Counted from the stretch's first letter, positions 1-9,081 are shown. The stretch is 64,000 nucleotides of DNA from Gymnodinialimonas phycosphaerae (GCF_019195455.1 NZ_JAIMBW010000001.1:806001-870000); one strand, 5' to 3'. The notes: generated by a model not told the origin, from the letters alone. Translations and numbers: made by a program.

Positions 1-1646
1 TGCGCATGGCGACCGTCCGCGAATATTTCGAGACGCTGGAGGCCAAGGCCCCCGATCTGCCGGTCTGGCGGGGAGAGTTTTACCTGGAGGGACACCGGGG
101 CGTGTTGACCAGCCAGGGCTGGATCAAACGCGCCAACCGCAAGGCAGAGGTGCTGTTGCACGACACCGAATTGGCGATGGCATTGGCGATGGTCGAGGGG
201 CAGACGCCCGATGACCTGACCGCCGTCTGGCAGCGCCTGTGCATGACGCAGTTCCACGACATCCTGACCGGCACCTCGATCACCGAGGTGTTCGACGACG
301 CGCGCGGCGACTTCGCCTTCATCGTATCCGAGGCAGAAGCAGCACTCGGCCGGGCAGCGGCGGCGCTGGGGCCCAAGGGCACCGACTGGCTGGTGCTTGA
401 CGGGGCGCAGCTGCCCGGTCCGCGCCTTATCGAGTTGCCCGAGGGCAGTGGTCCCGTGGCAGAGGCGGGCGGGGCCTTGCCGATGCAGCCCGTCAAAGGC
501 GGCGCGCTGGTGGAACTGCCCCCAGGTGCCCCTTTGTCGGCGCGGGGGCTGACCGCTGCCGATGGCCCGGCGTCGGTAGAAAACGCGGTGACGGCACGTC
601 CGCGCGGCGACGAGGTCGTACTTGAAAATGCCAGCCTACGCATCGTGATTGGCGCGCAGGGGATGATCACCGACATCCACGACAAGCGTGCGGACCGGGC
701 GGTTCTTGCCCCAGGGACACTGGGCAACCGTTTGGAATTGTTCGAAGATCGCCCAGTCAGCTGGGACGCTTGGGACATCGATATCTTCTTCGAGGATCGT
801 GGGGAACTCGTCGGCGGGTTGACCCGCATCGAGATCGTGGAGGATGGCCCCCTGCGCGCCACGGTCCAGATCGAGCGGGCCTTCCGCAAATCCCGCATCG
901 TGCAGCGAATCAGTCTTGGCCGGGCGTCGGCGCGGATCGATTTCGACACCTGGGTCGATTGGCACGAAACGCACCTGCTGTTGAAAGCCGCCTTCCCGGT
1001 CAATATCCGCGCCAGCCGGGCGACCTTCGACATCCAGTGGGGACAGATCGACCGCCCGACACACCGCAACACAAGCTGGGATGCCGCGCAGTTCGAAGTG
1101 CCCGCGCAAAAGTGGGCCGACCTGAGCGAGGGCGACTACGGGGTCGCCCTGCTGAACGATTGCAAATACGGCTATGACGTGCGCGGCAATGTCTTGCGGC
1201 TGTCGCTCATCAAATCGGCGACCATGCCGGACCGGGTGGCGGATCAGGGCGAGCATCGTTTTACCTATGCGCTGCTGCCACATCTTGGGGACACCCGCCT
1301 TGACGTGCGCGCCGAGGCCTATGCGTTGAACTATCCGCCACGGGTGTTCAAATCTACAGGCGCGGCGCGTGGCGGGCCGCTAATAAGCTGTGACAGCCCG
1401 CGGGCCGTCATCGAGACGATCAAACCTGCCGAGGACGGTGCGGGCGTGATCGCGCGGCTATTCGAGGCGCATAACACGCGGGGGCCGGTCCGCATCGCGT
1501 TGAATGATCGTGTCACCAAGCTTGAGCGTGTCGGGTTGCTGGAGGATGGGGGAGAGCCTGTCGAAATCATCGACGGCGCGGCGACGCTGCACCTGAGCCC
1601 CTGTGAGATCGTGACCCTGCGCCTTGGCATCTTCCCCTCGGGCTGA
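1..1646 (+). CDS. Alpha-mannosidase (GH38), C-terminal part; 5' end outside window
   Basis: The reading frame is already open at the first base, so this is the 3' part of a longer gene; the first ATG at position 6 is probably internal. The fragment contains the GH38 middle-domain signature QFHDILTGTSITEVF, whose His is a zinc ligand in this family, followed by the all-beta C-terminal mannosidase region (for example VSWDAWDIDIFFEDR and a conserved YALLPHLGD). GH38 enzymes are retaining, zinc-dependent alpha-mannosidases that trim mannosyl linkages. The catalytic N-terminal half is not visible, so substrate and localisation cannot be judged. The stop is TGA at 1644-1646. Confidence 0.85.
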   Translation, partial: RMATVREYFETLEAKAPDLPVWRGEFYLEGHRGVLTSQGWIKRANRKAEVLLHDTELAMALAMVEGQTPDDLTAVWQRLCMTQFHDILTGTSITEVFDDARGDFAFIVSEAEAALGRAAAALGPKGTDWLVLDGAQLPGPRLIELPEGSGPVAEAGGALPMQPVKGGALVELPPGAPLSARGLTAADGPASVENAVTARPRGDEVVLENASLRIVIGAQGMITDIHDKRADRAVLAPGTLGNRLELFEDRPVSWDAWDIDIFFEDRGELVGGLTRIEIVEDGPLRATVQIERAFRKSRIVQRISLGRASARIDFDTWVDWHETHLLLKAAFPVNIRASRATFDIQWGQIDRPTHRNTSWDAAQFEVPAQKWADLSEGDYGVALLNDCKYGYDVRGNVLRLSLIKSATMPDRVADQGEHRFTYALLPHLGDTRLDVRAEAYALNYPPRVFKSTGAARGGPLISCDSPRAVIETIKPAEDGAGVIARLFEAHNTRGPVRIALNDRVTKLERVGLLEDGGEPVEIIDGAATLHLSPCEIVTLRLGIFPSG

Positions 1647-1667
1647 TGGGGCCTGTCGCACTCATGG

Positions 1668-1916
1668 CTATTCCAACTCGTTCAGCAGCCATTGCGCGCG
1701 GTCGATATGGGTGCGCGCGACCTGCAACTTGCCCTCCAGCCGGGCCTTCTTGTCGGCCGAGGACGCCGAGGCGATCTCGGCCTCCAACTCCGCCGACTTG
1801 GCGCGGAGCTTTTGCAGGACCTCCTCCACATGGTGTGGCTTGATCTTGCTGGCCTTTCCGTCTTCAAGCCGCTCGTTATAGTCGACCACTTTGGCGGCAA
1901 GCTTTTTCAGTCCCAT
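1668..1916 (-). CDS. Small coiled-coil protein of unknown function
   Basis: This 82-residue protein is rich in Lys, Glu and Ala, with long heptad-like helical stretches (VEEVLQKLRAKSAELEAEI and KARLEGKLQVARTHI). It has no signal peptide or membrane segment, so it should be a soluble helical or coiled-coil protein. I prefer the ATG at 1916 because a GGAG lies 8 nt upstream of it; a GTG at 1925 in the same frame would add three residues. It runs head-on against the mannosidase gene, with 21 nt between stops, and lies in the same direction as the Na/Pi transporter gene behind it. Function not recognised. Confidence 0.65.
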   Translation of the reverse strand: MGLKKLAAKVVDYNERLEDGKASKIKPHHVEEVLQKLRAKSAELEAEIASASSADKKARLEGKLQVARTHIDRAQWLLNELE

Positions 1917-1961
1917 CGTCGGCACTCCAATCTTGACCTCGGGGGGAACCCTGAAGGCGTT

Positions 1962-3845
1962 TCATGACAGGCGTGTGACCGGATCTTTCGGCGCGGGTGT
2001 GGCGCCGGTGCTGGTCATCGCCTCTTTGAGTTCCTCTTCGTCGAGCGACAGGATCTGTTCGACTTCCGCCACCGAACTGTCGCGTTCCACATAATACCGT
2101 CGGGCCGCTTCGATCAATTCTCGCATGGCCCCATAGGCATAGGCGGCGTCGTTCATGAACGACGTGGCGGCAACAGCGCTTAGCTCCCGTTTGCGGATCA
2201 GGGCATCGACACGCTGTGCGGTCGATCGCGCGTCCTCTTCGATCCGGGCCCGTTCCAGGTCAAACCAGAGGGTGCTGCGGTCTTGCGGATCGGCCAGGCT
2301 GAGCTTCCTGATTTCCACGGCGATCCGCGCAATTTGCGTGCGCAAATCGTCATAAAGCTCAGTCGGGGCGCCTTGGGGGCGCACCGTATAGCGCAGCATG
2401 TTCCTGCGCAGATGCTTTACCGATTTCACCGCCTGCACGATATTGCTGGCGACGTCACGCAAGGCGTAGATCCGCTGCGCGATGTCGGGGTCGACCCGCG
2501 CGTCACCGGCGCGCGAGGCGAATTCCACGATCCCGGAGTAGAGCGTTTTCACGCGGCGCTCATAAGCTTCGTTGAGATCGAGTTCGAGCGGACGCCTGCT
2601 GCTGCGGACCAAGGCGGCGACATCGCTTGTGGCGAAGACGGCATCGCGATGGAGGTTCAGACCGTGCAGGATCAGCTCGGCTGCGTTTTCATAGAGGTGA
2701 AAAACCTCTTTTCGCAGGGCGCTTTCAAGGGTTTGCGGGAATTCATCGATGGCCTCGTTGAGGTAGCGCGGGCGGCTGACGTCCGGGATGGGTTCCGGCA
2801 TCCGGCGCTCCAGAAAGGCGATCAGCCGGGTCAGGAACGGCAGCATGAGGGCCACGCCAAGCACGTTGAAGACCGTGTGGAAGACGGCAAGCCGCAACGC
2901 GTAATCGGCCACGCCGATCCCCACCAGGTCACTGATCTTGTCCACCATGTCGCGCAGCGGTGCAATGAAGGCGAGGGCGACCATCGCCGTGGTCATGTTG
3001 AAGATCAGATGGGCCAGCGCCAGACGCTTGCCCTGGAAGTTTGCCCCAAGCGAGCCGATGATCGCCGTAACGGTCGTGCCAATGTTGGCCCCGATCGCCA
3101 ACGCCAGCGCATTTTCGTAGCTGATTTGTCGCGCGGCCAGCGCCGTAAGGATCAAGACCATCGTCGCATGGCTGGATTGCATCACAACGGTAGCGGTGGT
3201 CCCGATCAGGGAATAGATGACCAATCCCAACAGGCCAGACAGTGCAAACCGTGTCAGGTCGATCTGGTCCTGGAAGGCGTCGAAGCCTTCCTTCATGTAA
3301 TGGATGCCCAGGAACAGGAACCCCAGCCCCCCCAATGCATAGCCAATGCCCCGCAACAGCTTGGCTTTCTGGAAGACCAGAACGATGCTGATGGCGATCA
3401 TCGGCATCGCGTAGGCCGCGATATCGACCTTCAGGCCAAGCCCCGCGACCAGCCATGCGCCCGTTGTCGTTCCGATGTTCGCGCCAAAGATAATGCCGAC
3501 GCCGCCGACGAGGGAGATCAATCCAGCGCTCAGAAACGATATGGTGACGATCGAAACGAGCGAGCTGGACTGCAACAGCGAGGTCGAGAGGATCCCGAAC
3601 GAAATCGCACGGGGGGTGGAGCGTGTCGCCCGCTCCAGCAGCCGCTCAAGCGCTCCGCCGCCGAAGAGTTTGAAGCCGTCTTCCAGCATCAGCATGCCGA
3701 ACAGGAATATGGCGACGCCCGCTGCGATTTCCTGGGCGTCGGGGCTGAACCAGAAGGCCAGCAGAAGCGCTGTGATCGCGACGGGCAGGGTATAGCGCTT
3801 CACAAGGGCGCCCCAGCCGCAGGCACGGGCCCGCATTGGACACAT
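1962..3845 (-). CDS. Na+/phosphate cotransporter family protein (NptA/PhoU-tailed)
   Basis: The N-terminal half carries two Na_Pi_cotrans repeats, each with the QSS signature (LLQSSSLVSIV and VVMQSSHATMV), among about eight or nine hydrophobic segments. The C-terminal ~250 residues are hydrophilic and helical, like the PhoU-type tail of bacterial NptA homologues. The family imports phosphate with Na+, or in some bacteria acts in phosphate efflux or homeostasis. I chose ATG 3845 because AAGGAG precedes it by 11 nt; an ATG at 3836 is also possible. The frame stays open upstream to 5210, but that part is antisense to the PiT gene and is rejected. It is divergent from PiT. Confidence 0.85.
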   Translation of the reverse strand: MCPMRARACGWGALVKRYTLPVAITALLLAFWFSPDAQEIAAGVAIFLFGMLMLEDGFKLFGGGALERLLERATRSTPRAISFGILSTSLLQSSSLVSIVTISFLSAGLISLVGGVGIIFGANIGTTTGAWLVAGLGLKVDIAAYAMPMIAISIVLVFQKAKLLRGIGYALGGLGFLFLGIHYMKEGFDAFQDQIDLTRFALSGLLGLVIYSLIGTTATVVMQSSHATMVLILTALAARQISYENALALAIGANIGTTVTAIIGSLGANFQGKRLALAHLIFNMTTAMVALAFIAPLRDMVDKISDLVGIGVADYALRLAVFHTVFNVLGVALMLPFLTRLIAFLERRMPEPIPDVSRPRYLNEAIDEFPQTLESALRKEVFHLYENAAELILHGLNLHRDAVFATSDVAALVRSSRRPLELDLNEAYERRVKTLYSGIVEFASRAGDARVDPDIAQRIYALRDVASNIVQAVKSVKHLRRNMLRYTVRPQGAPTELYDDLRTQIARIAVEIRKLSLADPQDRSTLWFDLERARIEEDARSTAQRVDALIRKRELSAVAATSFMNDAAYAYGAMRELIEAARRYYVERDSSVAEVEQILSLDEEELKEAMTSTGATPAPKDPVTRLS

Positions 3846-4019
3846 GCAAGTCGTTGCTCCTTGCACCTGTTGCTGGTCATCGGGCGCGTCCCTTCGATGC
3901 GTTGCATCCGGGAAACATATCGAGGCGCGAAAGACGACACATTGACATAGCGCATTCTGCGCCCCCTGCCGCCTGTGATGATAACCCTGCCAAACGCGCA
4001 GAAAAGGGGGGACCGCACT

Positions 4020-5585
4020 GTGTTGCGAACTGAAAACATAGAATATGCCGTACAGCGAAACCGTGACGAGTTGTTCCGCTTTGGAACGGCGCTGATCTTC
4101 ATCGTCGGAATCATGCTCTTTACCATCGTGCGGACCGATGGGGGGACAGACGGCATCCTGATGGTCGCTGCCGCGATGATCGGTGGCTACATGGCGATGA
4201 ACATCGGCGCCAACGATGTGGCCAATAATGTCGGGCCTGCGGTGGGCTCGCAGGCCATCACGTTGACGGGCGCCATCCTGATCGCGGCCTTTTTCGAGGC
4301 CGGCGGCGCATTGATCGCGGGCGGGGACGTCGTGGGCACGATCAAGAGTGGGATCATCGATCCCGATCTGGTCGCGGACCGCGATACCTTCATCTGGCTG
4401 ATGATCGCGGCGCTGCTGGCGGCCGCCGTGTGGCTGAACTTTGCGACGGTCGTCGGCGCGCCGGTGTCCACCACCCATTCGATTGTCGGCGGGGTCCTGG
4501 GCGGGGGTAACGCCGCGACAGGCTGGGGTATCGCGGATTGGTCCGTCGTGGGCCAGATCGCGGCAAGCTGGGTGATCTCTCCGCTCTTGGGGGGGCTGAT
4601 CGCTGCGGGGTTCCTTTACATCATCAAGCGCACCATCACCTACAAACGCGACGTTCTGGCGGCGGCCAATCGCATGGTGCCGGTGCTGGTGGCTATCATG
4701 GCCTGGGCCTTCGCGACATATCTGATGCTCAAGGGCGTCAAGAAGATCGTTGCCGTCCCGTTCCCCGTGGCAATCCTGATCGGGATCGCCGTGGCCGCTG
4801 CAGTCTATGTGATCATGCGGCCCCACATCAAACGCAAAACCGCGCAGATGGAAAACCACAAGGCCAGCATCAATGACCTTTTTACGGTTCCCCTGATCTG
4901 CGCGGCGGCCCTGTTGAGCTTTGCACATGGCGCAAACGACGTGGCCAATGCGGTCGGTCCGCTTGCCGGGATCAACGAGGCGATTTCCGAAGGCGGCATC
5001 TCGGCGGAGGCCGGAATTCCCATATGGGTCATGGCTGTGGGGGCCATCGGGATCGCGCTGGGGCTGGCGCTTTATGGCCCCAAGCTGATCCGGACGGTTG
5101 GCAGTGAGATTACTGAACTCGACAAGATGCGCGCCTTTTGCATCGCCATGGCCTCCGCGATTACCGTGATCATCGCATCGCAACTGGGGCTGCCTGTCAG
5201 CTCTACACACATCGCTGTCGGCGGTGTCTTTGGCGTCGGTTTCCTGCGGGAATACATCAAGTCAAGCTACGCGCGCATGCTGCATGATATCCGAAGCCAC
5301 CATGCCGACACTGACCCCGCAGCCGTCGAGGAATTGTTGCAGGAATTCGAGGCGGCGGATGTTGCCACCAAGGGCGAATTGCTGCGCGACATGAAGGCGC
5401 AAACTTCGGCGGATCGTGTGTTGGGAAAGCAGGAGCGACGCGGGCTGCGCCGCGTGCACCGTGTGGAGCTGGTAAAGCGCAACCTGCTGCTGCGCATCGC
5501 GGCGGCGTGGATCATCACGGTTCCCATCGCGGCGACGCTTGCCGCGATGTTCTTCTACATGATCCGCGGCATGATGCTGCCTTGA
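4020..5585 (+). CDS. Inorganic phosphate transporter, PiT family
   Basis: The protein has about ten membrane segments and the two internally repeated PiT signatures GANDVANNVGPAVG and GANDVANAVGPLAG, which mark the duplicated PHO4 domains. Members are low-affinity, proton- or Na+-coupled phosphate (metal-phosphate) carriers. A hydrophilic loop of about 100 residues (roughly HADTDPAAVEEL through RRVHRVEL) precedes the last membrane segment. I prefer the GTG start at 4020 because a purine-rich AAAGGGGGG sits about 8 nt upstream; an in-frame ATG at 3975 would add 15 residues that do not look conserved. It is divergent from the NptA-like gene across about 175 bp. Confidence 0.88.
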   Translation: MLRTENIEYAVQRNRDELFRFGTALIFIVGIMLFTIVRTDGGTDGILMVAAAMIGGYMAMNIGANDVANNVGPAVGSQAITLTGAILIAAFFEAGGALIAGGDVVGTIKSGIIDPDLVADRDTFIWLMIAALLAAAVWLNFATVVGAPVSTTHSIVGGVLGGGNAATGWGIADWSVVGQIAASWVISPLLGGLIAAGFLYIIKRTITYKRDVLAAANRMVPVLVAIMAWAFATYLMLKGVKKIVAVPFPVAILIGIAVAAAVYVIMRPHIKRKTAQMENHKASINDLFTVPLICAAALLSFAHGANDVANAVGPLAGINEAISEGGISAEAGIPIWVMAVGAIGIALGLALYGPKLIRTVGSEITELDKMRAFCIAMASAITVIIASQLGLPVSSTHIAVGGVFGVGFLREYIKSSYARMLHDIRSHHADTDPAAVEELLQEFEAADVATKGELLRDMKAQTSADRVLGKQERRGLRRVHRVELVKRNLLLRIAAAWIITVPIAATLAAMFFYMIRGMMLP

Positions 5586-5590
5586 ACGGA

Positions 5591-5608
5591 TCTCGCGCTG
5601 TCGCGAGA
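5591..5608 (+). terminator. Stem-loop after the PiT gene
   Basis: TCTCGCG and CGCGAGA form a perfect 7-bp stem around the loop CTGT, starting 5 nt after the PiT stop codon. No T-run follows, so it could equally be an mRNA-end stabiliser. It lies in the convergent gap between PiT and znuB. Confidence 0.45.
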
Positions 5609-5727
5609 GGAGGGGTGATGCGTCCAAGCGTGGTTTGAAGAAGGGCTATGGAGGCCGTCGGCAGATCTTGCCAATAGCCGCGCCCCCGGTCTGATAGCGG
5701 GATAGATCGCAAGGCGAAGTCGGGCGC

Positions 5728-6525
5728 TCAGGCGCCGCGTCGGCTGCGCCAGCCCAAGGCGCTCAACCCCGCGAACAGCACCGCTGCCACGCAGACGATG
5801 GAGGGTCCTGCAGGAGTGTCGAAAAGGTAGGCCGCGCGCAGGCCCGCCGCGGCGGAAAGCGCCCCGATCGTCGCGGCGATCAGGGCCATGGCCTCGGGCG
5901 TGCGGGCCAGGCTGCGGGCGGCGGCTGCGGGAATGATCAGCATCGCCGCGATCAGCAGCACGCCGACAACCTTGATGGCGACGGCCACGGTGATGGCAAG
6001 GGCAAGGGTCAGGATCAACTGCTCGCGCTTGGGATCGATGCCACCGGCATAGGCCAGTTCCTCGGACAAGGTCGCGGTCAGCAGCGGCGACCAGCGCCAC
6101 GCGATCAGCCCCACGACAAGCGCCGCGCCGCCCCAGATGACAAGCAGATCCGTGCGAGAAACAGCCAGGATATCACCAAAGAGATACGCCATCAGGTCGA
6201 TGCGGATGCCCGACAGGAACGAGACAGCGACCAACCCGAAGGCCAGCGCGGAATGGGCCAGAACGCCCAGAAGCGTGTCCATCGCGTAGCCACGCCCCGT
6301 CAACACCGTGACAGTCAGCGCCATGATCAGCGCAACCGCGACCGTCCCCACAAAGATCGACATCTGAAGGGCCAGCGCCAGCGCCACACCCAGAATGGCG
6401 GCATGGGCCGTGGCGTCGCCAAAATAGGCCATGCGTCGCCAGACCACGAAACATCCAAGGGGGGCCGCCGCAACGGCCACGCCAACCCCGGCAAGGGTGG
6501 CGCGCGTCAAGAAATCATCAAGCAT
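5728..6525 (-). CDS. znuB: Zinc ABC transporter permease ZnuB
   Basis: This 265-residue ABC-3 family permease has about eight hydrophobic segments and the typical start FVVWRRMAYFGDATAHAAILG, where the GD-x-x-x-HA stretch is characteristic of Zn/Mn permeases. It forms the inner-membrane channel of the ZnuABC zinc importer. Its ATG shares one base with the znuC stop (TAATG), so translation is coupled. It is the last gene of a zur-znuC-znuB operon on the minus strand, divergent from znuA. Confidence 0.93.
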   Translation of the reverse strand: MLDDFLTRATLAGVGVAVAAAPLGCFVVWRRMAYFGDATAHAAILGVALALALQMSIFVGTVAVALIMALTVTVLTGRGYAMDTLLGVLAHSALAFGLVAVSFLSGIRIDLMAYLFGDILAVSRTDLLVIWGGAALVVGLIAWRWSPLLTATLSEELAYAGGIDPKREQLILTLALAITVAVAIKVVGVLLIAAMLIIPAAAARSLARTPEAMALIAATIGALSAAAGLRAAYLFDTPAGPSIVCVAAVLFAGLSALGWRSRRGA

Positions 6526-7286
6526 TATTCGGCGGCCTCGTGCGTGTTCGGATGATCGTGACCCTCATGGGGCCCATCTGCGTGGTCATGATCATGGTCA
6601 TGGCGGTAAAGGGCCAGCGCCCCCCCAGTCCCGGTGCCGAACAGCGCGCGATATTCCGGCGCCGAGGCCACCACATCCGGCGTTCCGGCGCAGCACACAT
6701 GGCCGTTGAGGCAGATCACCCGGTCCGATGCGCTCATCACCACGTGGAGTTCGTGGCTGATCATCAGCACAGCGCAGCCGGTGTCGCGCCGCACGTCTTC
6801 GATCTGGCGATAGAAGGCGGCTGATCCGGGTTGGTCCAGCCCCTGCGTGGCCTCATCCAGCAGCAGGATGTCGGGCCGATTGACGAGGGCTCCGGCAAGC
6901 AGCACCCTTTGGAACTGGCCCCCAGAAAGCTGCGACATCTGCCGCTTCAGCAAATCCGGCACCCCCGCAGTCGCGAGTGCCGCGACACAGTCTTGACGGG
7001 TCACTTCGCCGTTAAGGCGCAGGAAACGTTCAACGGTGATCGGAAGTGTCGCATCGATGTGCAAGCGCTGCGGCACATAGCCGATCCGCAAGCCCGGTTT
7101 CCGTGTGACGCGCCCCTCGGCGGGGGGCGTCGCCCCGATGATGGCTTTGAGAAGGCTCGTCTTGCCGGACCCGTTGGGGCCGACGATGGTGACGATCTCG
7201 CCGGGCTCCACCGCCAGCGAGACATGGCGCAACACCGTGTTGGCGCCATAGCGGACGCTCAGGTTGTCGACGTTGATCAGGCTCAT
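6525..7286 (-). CDS. znuC: Zinc ABC transporter ATP-binding protein ZnuC with His-rich tail
   Basis: Walker A is GPNGSGKTS, the ABC signature is LSGGQFQRV, Walker B is DILLLDEATQGLD, and the switch His lies in ISHEL, so the ATPase is complete. It powers ZnuB for zinc uptake. The last ~25 residues form a histidine-rich tail (RHDHDHDHADGPHEGHDH) that could bind zinc on the cytoplasmic side; similar tails occur in some ZnuC proteins. The start ATG overlaps the zur stop as ATGA. A longer frame upstream to 7427 is only overlap with zur and is not used. Confidence 0.93.
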   Translation of the reverse strand: MSLINVDNLSVRYGANTVLRHVSLAVEPGEIVTIVGPNGSGKTSLLKAIIGATPPAEGRVTRKPGLRIGYVPQRLHIDATLPITVERFLRLNGEVTRQDCVAALATAGVPDLLKRQMSQLSGGQFQRVLLAGALVNRPDILLLDEATQGLDQPGSAAFYRQIEDVRRDTGCAVLMISHELHVVMSASDRVICLNGHVCCAGTPDVVASAPEYRALFGTGTGGALALYRHDHDHDHADGPHEGHDHPNTHEAAE

Positions 7287-7801
7287 GCGCAGGCCTTTTC
7301 GGCACAGGCCGGGCAGATCCCCTCGGCCTCCACGACCGTTCGTTCGATCTGGAAACCGGCGGCGCGCGCCGCCGCGCCAAGTGCGCCCTTGGCGGGGGCG
7401 GACTGCGCCTCTGCGACCGCGTCGCACATACGGCAGATCATGAAGGCAGGGGCGTGGACCTGACCCGGATGGGCACAGGCGACAAAGGCGTTAAGGCGCT
7501 CGACCTTATGGACAAACCCGTTTTCGACAAGAAAATCCAGCGCCCGATAGGCCACGGGGGGCTGTGACCCGAACCCGGCTGCGCGCAGCAGATCAAGGAT
7601 CGCATAGGCCCCCAAGGCGCGGTGTTCCTGCAACAACAGCTCCAACACCTTGCGCCGCACCGGGGTCAGCCGCAGGCCCTCGGACGCACAGCGCGCCTCT
7701 GCCGAGGCAAGGGCCTCTGCCACACAGGCAGCGTGGTCGTGGTGTCGAAACCCGAGTGCGGCGTCATGTGCCGCGTGTTGGGTGGGTGAGTCACTTGTCA
7801 T
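7283..7801 (-). CDS. zur: Zinc uptake regulator Zur (Fur family)
   Basis: This 172-residue Fur-family repressor has a winged helix from about residue 40 (LTPVRRKVLELLL, then PVAYRALDFLVENG) and two CxxC pairs (CRMC and CPAC) that form the structural zinc site. Zur represses zinc-uptake genes when zinc is sufficient. It is first in the zur-znuC-znuB operon, and two dyads resembling alphaproteobacterial Zur boxes lie directly upstream, so it probably controls its own operon and the divergent znuA. The N-terminus is His-rich (FRHHDH). Confidence 0.9.
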   Translation of the reverse strand: MTSDSPTQHAAHDAALGFRHHDHAACVAEALASAEARCASEGLRLTPVRRKVLELLLQEHRALGAYAILDLLRAAGFGSQPPVAYRALDFLVENGFVHKVERLNAFVACAHPGQVHAPAFMICRMCDAVAEAQSAPAKGALGAAARAAGFQIERTVVEAEGICPACAEKACA

Positions 7802-7845
7802 GTTATTCCATAACGCTTATACCGCCGTTAATGTTATAAGATCAC
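7802..7845. promoter_or_regulatory. Two Zur-box-like dyads between zur and znuA
   Basis: The first dyad is a perfect 5-3-5 inverted repeat, GTTAT-TCC-ATAAC, at 7802-7814. The second, GTTAT-AAG-ATCAC at 7833-7845, has one mismatch. Centres are 31 bp apart, about three helical turns. The core resembles the alphaproteobacterial Zur consensus built on ATGTTAT...ATAACAT. One site abuts the zur start and the other lies just upstream of the preferred znuA start, which fits one operator for each divergent gene. Confidence 0.72.
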
Positions 7846-7857
7846 ATGAGGGATCCA

Positions 7858-8880
7858 ATGTCTAGAAAGCTTCTTTCCTTGTCCGCCATGGCGACGCTGA
7901 TGGGCGGCACGGCCCTGGCGGATGTGCCGAGCGTTGCCGTCGATATCGCGCCGATCCATTCGCTGGTGGCGCGCGTCATGGGGGATGTCGGAACGCCGGA
8001 CCTGATCGTGCAGCAGGGCGCCTCGCCGCACCAATACAGCTTGCGCCCGTCGGAGGCTGCGGCCCTGCAAGAGGCGAACCTGGTCTTCTGGATGGGGGCG
8101 GATTTGTCACCCTGGTTGGAGGATGCCATCGCGACCCTGTCCGATGACGCCGTGGTCACAACGCTGCTGGAGGCCGACGCGACCGTGCTGATCGAGTCGC
8201 GGGAAGGGGCACTGTTCGAAAGGCATGGTCATGGTGACGACGATCATGAGGAACATGATGAGCATGCGGACGAGCATGATCACGAAGTGCATGACCATGA
8301 AGAGCATGCTGATGAACATGCTGATGAGCATGACCATGAAGAACACGACCACGAAGAACACGAGCATGGGGCCCATGACCCCCATGCTTGGCTTTCCATC
8401 GAGAATGCCGATGCTTGGCTCAACCTGATTGCGGCGCAGCTTTCTGCCGCTGACCCCGACAATGCGGGCAGCTACTTTGCCAACGCCGCCGCCGCCCGCG
8501 CGGAGATGGAGAGGCTGGCCGCCGAGATCAACGCGACACTTGACCCGGCTCGCGGCGGCAGTTTCATCGTCTTTCACGATGCCTACCAGTATTTCGAGGT
8601 CGATTTCGACTTCCCTGCCTCGGGCTCGATCTCGTTGAGCGATGCCTCTGACCCCAGCCCCGCGCGGATCGCCGATATTCAGGGGCGTATTCAGGCGGAA
8701 GGTGTGGATTGCGTCCTGGCGGAGCCGCAGTTCAATCCGGGCATCGTCGAGGTGGTTCTTGATGGCACCGACGCAAATACCGGGGTGATCGACCCGCTCG
8801 GGTCCGAGCTTGCACCGGGCCCGGATCTCTATCCGCAACTGATGCGCAACATGGCGACAACGCTGCTCGATTGCCTGTAA
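7858..8880 (+). CDS. znuA: Zinc-binding periplasmic protein ZnuA with His-rich loop
   Basis: A signal peptide ends at TALA|D. Zinc ligand motifs of cluster A-I binding proteins are present (PIHSL, SPHQY and the DPHAW region). Between about residues 123 and 175 there is a very long His/Asp/Glu-rich loop (stretches such as HDEHADEHDHEVHDHEEH) typical of ZnuA, which captures zinc in the periplasm and passes it to ZnuB. I prefer ATG 7858 because GAGG lies 7 nt upstream; an in-frame ATG at 7846 would place the start at the edge of the second Zur dyad. It is monocistronic, followed by two stem-loops. Confidence 0.93.
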   Translation: MSRKLLSLSAMATLMGGTALADVPSVAVDIAPIHSLVARVMGDVGTPDLIVQQGASPHQYSLRPSEAAALQEANLVFWMGADLSPWLEDAIATLSDDAVVTTLLEADATVLIESREGALFERHGHGDDDHEEHDEHADEHDHEVHDHEEHADEHADEHDHEEHDHEEHEHGAHDPHAWLSIENADAWLNLIAAQLSAADPDNAGSYFANAAAARAEMERLAAEINATLDPARGGSFIVFHDAYQYFEVDFDFPASGSISLSDASDPSPARIADIQGRIQAEGVDCVLAEPQFNPGIVEVVLDGTDANTGVIDPLGSELAPGPDLYPQLMRNMATTLLDCL

Positions 8881-8892
8881 TGCCATAAGCTG

Positions 8893-8961
8893 CTTCGGCC
8901 GAGGGTCTTACCTCGGCCGAAGTTGAGACTCACCGGACGCCGGGGCGCAATCGGCGTCTTT
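8893..8961 (+). terminator. Two stem-loops after znuA
   Basis: CTTCGGCCGAGG and CCTCGGCCGAAG (8893-8922) form a perfect 12-bp stem with a 6-nt loop. A second hairpin, GACGCCG/CGGCGTC (8936-8958), is followed by TTT. Together they probably end the znuA transcript. Confidence 0.6.
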
Positions 8962-9081
8962 CCAACTTGGCGGACAGCAAGTGGCGGGCATCAAGGGGCA
9001 ATGCGTCCGTTTTCAATGCTGATTGGGTAGAAGGATATCCAGTCAGCTATTCACGCCCAGACGAAGCAGGTGCACGTAGCG

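Noticed and set aside
3942..3947. TTGACA as the -35 box of the PiT promoter
   Set aside because: No reasonable -10 element follows at the right distance.
2283..3950. Long plus-strand open frame of over 500 codons antisense to the NptA-like gene
   Set aside because: Composition is typical of a GC-rich shadow frame (His, Arg, Gln, Asp rich) and no domain is visible; the opposite strand encodes an evident transporter.
3975..5210. Upstream extension of the NptA-like reading frame on the minus strand
   Set aside because: It is antisense to the clearly coding PiT gene, is Arg/His/Asp-rich with no domain, and the NptA homology starts only near 3845.
8220..8370. Repetitive GAACATGATGAGCATGC-like DNA as a repeat array
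   Set aside because: It simply encodes the His/Asp/Glu-rich metal loop of ZnuA.
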